Origin: JALOAT01 sp050179875
GTDB taxonomy: Bacteria; Pseudomonadota; Gammaproteobacteria; Thiohalomonadales; Thiohalomonadaceae
Length of the DNA stretch: 9,428 nucleotides
Assembly: GCA_050179875.1 (NCBI GenBank)
Contig: JBFXES010000120.1
Location: 1 to 9,428, forward strand
Direction: 5' to 3'
Positions 4,774 through 9,428 of this stretch are shown here, piece after piece; position 1 is the first letter of the stretch; every line of letters starts with the position of its first letter. The notes beneath the pieces are model-generated. The model did not search any database. It saw nothing but the letters and a program-made list of their open reading frames with translations, and was not told where the DNA came from. Both the position numbers and the translations under genes were made by a program.

Positions 4774-6126
4774 ATGTCTTACGCCGCCGCACCCACATTT
4801 TCCGCCACCCGTTTCGAAGTCGTCCGCTGGTCCGTGTTTACGGTGCTGGTGGTGGCCTACATGTCCGTGTACTTCCATCGCATGGCGCCGGGCGTGGTCT
4901 CGGGCGAGTTGATGGCCTCGTTCCAGACCACGGGCGCGGCGCTGGGCTCGCTCGCGGCCATGTATTACTACATCTATACGGCCATGCAGGTGCCGGCCGG
5001 CGTCCTGGCCGACACGGTGGGGATCCGCGCCGTGGCGGCGCTGGGCAACGTGGTTGCGGGCGTGGGCTCGATCCTCTTCGGCATGGCGGAGAGTTTCGAG
5101 CTCGCCTCCGTGGGCCGCTTCCTGGTGGGTCTGGGCGTGTCGGTGATCTTCGTCGGGCTCATGAAGAGCAATACGGTGTGGTTCAGTGAGCGGAACTACG
5201 GCCGGGTGAGCGGGCTCACCCTGTTCCTCGGCAACATGGGTTCGGTGCTGGCGGCCGGGCCGCTGGCCTTCGCGCTCACGCTGTGGAGCTGGCGCGAGGT
5301 GTTCGTGGGCCTCGGCATCGGCTCGCTGGTGTTTGGCGCCCTGTCGTTGCTCATCGTGCGCAACCGGCCGGAGGATGCGGGCTTTCCCTCGCTACGGCAG
5401 ATGGAGGGCAAGGCCGCGCATGCGGCGCGTGAGCGTCATTGGTGGCTGGAGCTGAAGGCGGTGCTCGCGACGCGCGCGGTGTGGCCGGGCTTTTTCGTGA
5501 ATTTCGGCATGGCGGGCGGCGCCTTCGCCTTCGTGGGCCTGTGGATCATCCCCCTGCTGCGCGACAGCCACGGCCTCGCCCGCGCCGAGGCGGCGGAGTA
5601 CGCCACGCTTACACTCCTGGCCATGGCGGTAAGCGCACTTTCCATGGGCGCGCTTTCGGATCGCCTGGGCCGGCGCAAACCGGTGCTGATGGCCTGCGCG
5701 CTGCTGTATGCACTGGCCATCGTCTGCCTCATGTTCCTGCCGTGGCAGCCGGGCTGGGCGGCGAAGCTGCTGTTCGTCCTGCTCGGATTCACGGGTGGCG
5801 GTTTTCTCATCACCTATCCCTGCGCCAAGGAGGTCTGCCCGCCGGCGGTGTCGGGCATGGCCATCAGCGTGGTCAACACGGGCCTGTTCCTCGGCGCAGC
5901 GCTCATGCAGCCGCTGTTCGGTTCCGCGCTGGACCTGGGTTGGGACGGCACCGTGAACGAGGGCGTGCGCGTGTATGGCTTCGAGGACTACCGCTACGGT
6001 CTGGGGCTGATGCTCGCCTATGCCTTGCTGGCCTTCGCGGCGAGCACGCGCATCACGGAGACGCGCGGGCGCAATCTCACGGTGACCGACGGCGTGCCTG
6101 AACAGCGCGTGCCGGTGAAGGATTGA
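4774..6126 (+). CDS. Major facilitator superfamily transporter, 450 aa
   Basis: This is an inner-membrane secondary transporter with about 12 hydrophobic segments. The first spans roughly 19-38 (VFTVLVVAYMSVYF), and a central cytoplasmic loop lies at about 197-230. Both copies of the MFS loop 2-3 motif are visible: a degenerate GVLADTVGIR (76-85) and a better GALSDRLGRRKP (292-303). NRPEDAGFP after the sixth helix is common in anion- and sugar-acid-type MFS carriers. The substrate cannot be named. I start at ATG 4774, which has GGGGGA just upstream and places the first helix near the N-terminus. The frame stays open back to 4579, but that extension would translate half of the REPIN. It converges with the cyclase gene, 27 bases apart, and has no obvious metabolic partner in the window. 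Confidence 0.92.
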   Translation: MSYAAAPTFSATRFEVVRWSVFTVLVVAYMSVYFHRMAPGVVSGELMASFQTTGAALGSLAAMYYYIYTAMQVPAGVLADTVGIRAVAALGNVVAGVGSILFGMAESFELASVGRFLVGLGVSVIFVGLMKSNTVWFSERNYGRVSGLTLFLGNMGSVLAAGPLAFALTLWSWREVFVGLGIGSLVFGALSLLIVRNRPEDAGFPSLRQMEGKAAHAARERHWWLELKAVLATRAVWPGFFVNFGMAGGAFAFVGLWIIPLLRDSHGLARAEAAEYATLTLLAMAVSALSMGALSDRLGRRKPVLMACALLYALAIVCLMFLPWQPGWAAKLLFVLLGFTGGGFLITYPCAKEVCPPAVSGMAISVVNTGLFLGAALMQPLFGSALDLGWDGTVNEGVRVYGFEDYRYGLGLMLAYALLAFAASTRITETRGRNLTVTDGVPEQRVPVKD

Positions 6127-6153
6127 ACGCAGGCGACGGTTCGGTCCAGCGAT

Positions 6154-7458
6154 TCAGGCCGGGCACATTTCGTCGAAGCAGACGCGGTTCTTGCCCTGGG
6201 ACTTGGCGTGATACATGGCCAGGTCCGCACGCCGGATGAGTTGGTCGGAGGTGGCGCCGCTCGTGGGGTAGAAGCTCGCGCCGATGCTCACGCCCACGCG
6301 CACGTGGTGGCTGCCGACGTCGATGGGCTCGCGCAGGGCCGCGATGAGCTTGTGCGCCACCACCTCGGCCTCGGCAGGGCCGGAGGTGTCGTCCAGGATG
6401 ACCATGAACTCATCGCCGCCGATGCGCGCCACCGTGTCCACGCGGCGCAGGTGTTTGCGGATGCGCCGGCCCGTTTCGATGAGCACGCGGTCACCCGCCT
6501 TGTGGCCGTAGGCGTCGTTCACGGGCTTGAAATCATCCAGATCGAGATAGAGCAGGGCGAAGGCGCGGCCATGGCGTTCGGCGCGGTTGATGGCATGTTC
6601 CAGGCGCAGATCGAAGAACAGGCGGTTCGGAAGATTGGTGAGGGGGTCGTGCAGCGCGAGCTGTTTCTCCCGCTCGCGCTCGGCGAGCAGCACGAAGGCG
6701 AGCAGGGTGACGATCAGGGCCGTGGCGACACTGGCGACACGCAGCCGCGAATGGCCCATGCCGTCCGGTTGCGGCGCAGCCGCGAGCTCCCATTCATCGC
6801 CCGGCAGCGTCACGGGCACTCGCACCGGGGCGTGCGCGAACAGCGAGCGCTGGCCGAACAGCACGGCATCGGCAGGGGATGCGCCGTCGCGCACGGCGAT
6901 GTGGTCCTGCACGTCGTCGGACAGGCCGGCGGCGTGCAGCAGTGACGACAGATCCAGCGTGACGTGCAGCGTGCCCGCACCTGCGGGTAGGACGACCACC
7001 AGCACCCGGCCGTCATGCGCCCTGTCGAACGGGCCCGCCATGGCGGCGCGGCCGGTGGCCCGCACGCGCTCGGCGATCTCGGCGAGTGCGCGGTCGGCGT
7101 CAAGCACCGTCGGGTCCTGGCGCAGCAAGGCGCGCGGGGGCCAGCCGGGGGTGACGAGGACCACGTCCCGCACATGCGGGCTGGCCGGGTGAACGTCGCC
7201 TGCGCGCAAGGCGAGTTGGGCGCCGGGCTCGGCGAGCGCCTGCATGGCGATCCCTTGTGCCAGTTGCAGGGCGCGGTGGACCTCCGCTTCCAGGCGCGCG
7301 GCCATCTCACCCGCGCGTGCGGCCAGGATGTTCTGCTCAAGCTCGCGCTCGTGCACTTCCACCCGATCGCTCACTCCATCCGCCACCAGCAACGACGCCA
7401 CCAGCACGGCAAAGGTGCTGATCAGCGTGAGAGGCTTGGTGAGATAGGAGCGGGTCAT
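6154..7458 (-). CDS. Membrane-bound GGDEF diguanylate cyclase, 434 aa
   Basis: It makes cyclic di-GMP from two GTP. A first membrane helix (about 8-27) and a second (about 241-259) enclose a periplasmic region of about 210 residues that I cannot assign to a named sensor family. The cytoplasmic GGDEF domain follows: HDPLTNLPNR (270-279), metal ligand Asp306 in LDLDDFKPVND, and an intact GGDEF at 347-351. The inhibitory I-site RxxD is present as RRVD (338-341), five residues before GGDEF, so product feedback is likely. There is no EAL domain. I chose ATG at 7458-7456 because GGAGGG lies five bases upstream. A TTG at 7512 in the same frame would overlap xth. A promoter candidate lies just upstream. 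Confidence 0.93.
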   Translation of the reverse strand: MTRSYLTKPLTLISTFAVLVASLLVADGVSDRVEVHERELEQNILAARAGEMAARLEAEVHRALQLAQGIAMQALAEPGAQLALRAGDVHPASPHVRDVVLVTPGWPPRALLRQDPTVLDADRALAEIAERVRATGRAAMAGPFDRAHDGRVLVVVLPAGAGTLHVTLDLSSLLHAAGLSDDVQDHIAVRDGASPADAVLFGQRSLFAHAPVRVPVTLPGDEWELAAAPQPDGMGHSRLRVASVATALIVTLLAFVLLAEREREKQLALHDPLTNLPNRLFFDLRLEHAINRAERHGRAFALLYLDLDDFKPVNDAYGHKAGDRVLIETGRRIRKHLRRVDTVARIGGDEFMVILDDTSGPAEAEVVAHKLIAALREPIDVGSHHVRVGVSIGASFYPTSGATSDQLIRRADLAMYHAKSQGKNRVCFDEMCPA

Positions 7459-7485
7459 GGCCGCCCTCCGCCGGGGCTTGGCCCG

Positions 7486-7512
7486 AGTATACCGCGATGC
7501 GACGGGCTTCAA
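7486..7512 (-). promoter_or_regulatory. Candidate promoter for the diguanylate cyclase gene
   Basis: On the minus strand TTGAAG (7512-7507) and TATACT (7491-7486, five of six matches to TATAAT) are 15 bases apart, slightly short of the ideal. They overlap the last codon of xth. The -10 ends 27 bases before the cyclase ATG. It would let the cyclase be expressed apart from xth. Confidence 0.4.
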
Positions 7513-8285
7513 CGTGACGCAGTGAACTCGGCGAACAACGGTGCGTGATCGGAGGGCCGTTCAAGACCGCGGGGGCGCGTATCCACCCCGGCAGAGACGC
7601 AGCGCCGGGCCATGGCCGGGCTGGCGAGGATGTGGTCGATGCGCAGGCCGCGGTTGCGGCGGAAGGCGTAGAAGCGGTAATCCCACCACGTGTAGATGAC
7701 CGCATCGCCGTTGCGCTCACGCACCACGTCCACCAGGCCGAGTTCCAGCAGGCGGTGGAAGGCGGCGCGTTCGGGGCCGGAGAACAGCACGGTGTTGGCC
7801 CACAGCACCGGGTCGTAGACATCGCGATCCTCGGGCGCGACGTTGAAGTCGCCCAGTACGACCACGTGCCGCTGCTGCGCCAGCATCCCGGCCAGATGAC
7901 TGCGCAGGCACTCCAGCCACTGGAGCTTGTAGTCATAGGCCTCGCTGCCCACGGCCTTGCCGTTGGGCACGTACACGTTCACCACGTGCACGCCGCCGAT
8001 CTCTGCCGCCACGAAACGCCGCGCCGGATCGGCGATGCCCGGCAGGGCGGTGAGCACCGGTCCCTCGATTCGCTTGCGCGCGATGAGCGCCACGCCGTTG
8101 TAGCCCTTCTCGCCCGTGTAGACCGCGTGGTAACCCGCGGCCTGCAGTTCCATCACCGGGAATTCCTCGTCAGCGACCTTGGTTTCCTGCACCGCCAGCA
8201 CGTCCGGCCGCGCCTCGGCCAGCCAGTCGAGCACCTGGGGCAGGCGCACGCGCAGGGAGTTCACGTTCCAGGTGGCGATCTTCAT
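7509..8285 (-). CDS. xth: Exodeoxyribonuclease III, 258 aa
   Basis: This is a DNA repair enzyme of the exonuclease-endonuclease-phosphatase family: an AP endonuclease and 3'-5' exonuclease on double-stranded DNA that needs Mg2+. The family signatures are in order: MKIATWNVNS with Asn7, QETK with metal ligand Glu34, NVYVPNG (103-109), GDFN with Asp146 and Asn148, RIDHIL (Asp217, His218) and SDH with catalytic Asp246 and His247. The length fits the family (E. coli XthA has 268). The ATG at 8285-8283 gives the standard N-terminus, though the leader has no strong Shine-Dalgarno sequence. It lies 117 bases downstream of the SH3 gene and 50 bases upstream of the cyclase ATG on the same strand. Symbol xth or xthA; paralogues within the family are hard to separate by eye. 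Confidence 0.95.
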   Translation of the reverse strand: MKIATWNVNSLRVRLPQVLDWLAEARPDVLAVQETKVADEEFPVMELQAAGYHAVYTGEKGYNGVALIARKRIEGPVLTALPGIADPARRFVAAEIGGVHVVNVYVPNGKAVGSEAYDYKLQWLECLRSHLAGMLAQQRHVVVLGDFNVAPEDRDVYDPVLWANTVLFSGPERAAFHRLLELGLVDVVRERNGDAVIYTWWDYRFYAFRRNRGLRIDHILASPAMARRCVSAGVDTRPRGLERPSDHAPLFAEFTASR

Positions 8286-8298
8286 GGATGGGACGATG

Positions 8299-8316
8299 AA
8301 AACGGCGAAGACCGTT
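8299..8316 (-). terminator. Weak candidate terminator after the SH3 gene
   Basis: On the minus strand AACGG (8316-8312) pairs with CCGTT (8305-8301) across a TCTTCG loop and is followed by a short T run (four T). The stem is only five base pairs, so termination would be inefficient. Its position, in the gap before xth, is reasonable. Confidence 0.22.
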
Positions 8317-8349
8317 CAATGCAGGGGCGCATTGCACTCCTCGGGTTTT

Positions 8350-8374
8350 CTCCGTGACCTCCGTGTCTCTGCAG
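8350..8374. repeat. Short 9-bp period repeat between xth and the SH3 gene
   Basis: CTCCGTG occurs at 8350-8356 and again at 8359-8365, with a decayed third unit (TCTGCAG) after it. From memory, CTCCGTG/TCTCTG-rich strings of this kind recur between genes in many environmental proteobacteria, with no established function. The nearby CAATGC (8317-8322) and GCATTG (8329-8334) form a six-base-pair hairpin. Confidence 0.4.
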
Positions 8375-8402
8375 CTTTGCGCTCATCTCTGCCCGACGCG
8401 GG

Positions 8403-8861
8403 TCATATGCGGAAGCCGCCGTGGCGCTCGCGGATGCGATGGTCGAGCCACAGTACGCCGATCACGAAACCGATGAGCAGACAGGCCACACCCACGGCCG
8501 CCATGGCCCACAGCGAGACTGTGCGCCTTTCGCTCTTGAGCCGATCCAGTTCCTCCTGGGTGCGCGCCTGCTGTTCGCGCAGCTTGAGCACCAGCGCCAT
8601 GGCGGGCGGCTGCTTGGTGAGCAGGCGCCGATCCATCCAGCCCTCGGGCACGCCCGGCGCCTGCACGCGCACCCGATCGCCGCGGGTCTCCAGCACCTCC
8701 ACCGTGGCGCCGGTGGGCAGGACCGCCAGCGGTTCGCCCCTGGCCTGCGGCGTCGCATGCACCTCGGCCAGCACGCGGTCGGTGACGTACAACGTCTCCG
8801 CCGCGACGCCCGACGTGAGCGTGCAGAGGCAGAACAGCAGGGCGAGGCGGATGGGGGTCAT
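8403..8861 (-). CDS. YgiM-like SH3 domain membrane protein (TIGR04211 type), 152 aa
   Basis: A signal peptide (MTPIRLALLFCLCTLTSGVAA, cleavage near residue 21) is followed by a bacterial SH3 domain (about 22-80; ETLYVTDRV, GEPLAVLPTGATVEVLE, GWMDRRLL). Then come a short charged coiled coil (about 88-113; LREQQARTQEELDRLKSE) and a C-terminal membrane helix (about 116-138), ending in a basic tail. This order matches the TIGR04211 family, which includes E. coli YgiM (about 206 aa); the coiled coil is shorter here. The family role is unclear, probably in the envelope with the SH3 domain in the periplasm. ATG at 8861-8859 follows AAAGGA, which abuts the prlC stop codon. The gap to prlC is only eight bases, so the two are probably co-transcribed and perhaps translationally coupled. 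Confidence 0.88.
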   Translation of the reverse strand: MTPIRLALLFCLCTLTSGVAAETLYVTDRVLAEVHATPQARGEPLAVLPTGATVEVLETRGDRVRVQAPGVPEGWMDRRLLTKQPPAMALVLKLREQQARTQEELDRLKSERRTVSLWAMAAVGVACLLIGFVIGVLWLDHRIRERHGGFRI

Positions 8862-8869
8862 AGGTCCTT

Positions 8870-9428
8870 TCAGGTGATGCCGCTGTGCCGCAGCAGGGCG
8901 TCGATCTCGGGCTTCCTGCCGCGGAATTCCATGAACAGCTCCATGGGGTCGCGCGCGCCACCCTGTTCGAGCACCGTCTGCATGAAGGCCGCGCCGGTCT
9001 CGCCGTTGAAGATACCCTCCTCCTCGAATCGGGAAAAGGCGTCCGCGGACAAGACCTCGGCCCATTTGTAGCTGTAATACCCGGCCGCGTAGCCGCCCGC
9101 GAAGATGTGCGAGAAGCCGTGCTGGAAGCGGTTGTACTCGGGCGGATGCACCACGGCCACCTCCGCGCGCACCTCGTCCAGCACCTGCTGGATGCGCGCG
9201 CCCTCGGCCGGGTCGTATTCGGCGTGCAGGCGAAAGTCGAACAGGGCGAACTCCAGCTGCCGCACCATCTGCATGCCGGCCTGGAAGTTTTTCGCGGCGA
9301 TCATCTTGCGGTAGAGATCGTCCGGGATGGGTTCGCCGGTCTTGTAATGGCCTGAGATGAGATCCAGGGCCTCGCGCTCCCAGCACCAGTTCTCCATGAA
9401 CTGGGAAGGCAATTCCACCGCATCCCAG
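8870..9428 (-). CDS. prlC: Oligopeptidase A, C-terminal part (5' end outside window)
   Basis: The last 185 or so codons of an M3 family zinc metallopeptidase are present, cut by the window edge; the first full codon is at 9427-9425. WDAVELPSQFMENWCWE, ISGHY.TGEP, RQLEFALFDFRLHAEYDP, FSHIFAGGYAAGYYSYKWAEVL and DAFSRFEEEGIFN match the C-terminus of E. coli OpdA/PrlC closely. This cytoplasmic enzyme degrades oligopeptides, including cleaved signal peptides. The HEFGH zinc motif lies upstream, outside the window, so catalytic integrity cannot be checked. The protein ends HSGIT. A GTG at 9418 is in frame but internal. It is the first gene in transcription order of the minus-strand run prlC, SH3 gene, xth, cyclase. 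Confidence 0.95.
   Translation of the reverse strand, partial: WDAVELPSQFMENWCWEREALDLISGHYKTGEPIPDDLYRKMIAAKNFQAGMQMVRQLEFALFDFRLHAEYDPAEGARIQQVLDEVRAEVAVVHPPEYNRFQHGFSHIFAGGYAAGYYSYKWAEVLSADAFSRFEEEGIFNGETGAAFMQTVLEQGGARDPMELFMEFRGRKPEIDALLRHSGIT

Noticed and set aside
7459..7512. TTG start at 7512 for the diguanylate cyclase
   Set aside because: It overlaps the xth stop, lacks a ribosome-binding site and adds a very basic leader. The ATG at 7458 has GGAGGG five bases upstream.
8862..9386. Upstream extension of the SH3 protein frame to 9386
   Set aside because: That part is an out-of-frame reading of prlC. The SH3 protein starts at 8861 with its own signal peptide and Shine-Dalgarno sequence.

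Overview
The window looks like a chromosomal segment of a high-GC gammaproteobacterium. UbiD, oligopeptidase A, a YgiM-like SH3 protein and exodeoxyribonuclease III all have gammaproteobacterial character. UbiD aligns residue for residue with the active-site numbering of the E. coli enzyme. The genus cannot be fixed from this sequence; a member of the Chromatiales or a relative is only a guess.

Left third (1-3022): an integron. A complete, apparently active integron integrase gene (intI, + strand, 1634-3022) points away from an attI region (about 1484-1530). Gene cassettes run leftward from attI on the minus strand. Two cassettes are complete: cassette 1 (702-1489) carries a small lipoprotein and cassette 2 (235-701) a 118-residue cytoplasmic protein. 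Each ends in a recognisable attC site. The core-site heptamers match exactly, since each cassette's first six bases plus the terminal G of its own attC complement its own R'' box. A third cassette begins at 234 and leaves the window. It holds a short ORF typical of a cassette start that appears to be interrupted by the 5' end of a REP-associated tyrosine transposase (RAYT) gene. The cassettes are visibly less GC-rich than the rest of the window. The integrase is unusual: about 140 extra N-terminal residues resemble a second SAM-like DNA-binding domain.

Middle (3023-6126): ubiD (minus strand, ubiquinone synthesis) faces intI tail to tail. Its 5' leader holds an inverted pair of REP sequences (a REPIN, 4550-4624) whose near arm lies six bases from the ubiD start codon. 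Beyond it, on the plus strand, is a 12-helix MFS transporter.

Right third (6154-9428): four minus-strand genes, in transcription order oligopeptidase A (prlC, 5' end outside the window), a YgiM-like SH3 membrane protein, exodeoxyribonuclease III (xth) and a membrane-bound GGDEF diguanylate cyclase. prlC and the SH3 gene are tightly coupled. The cyclase has a candidate promoter of its own at the end of xth. This part is ordinary chromosome.

The most interesting material is the integron: the enlarged integrase, its attI, two unrecognised cassette proteins and the RAYT in cassette 3, together with a REPIN elsewhere in the same 9.4 kb.
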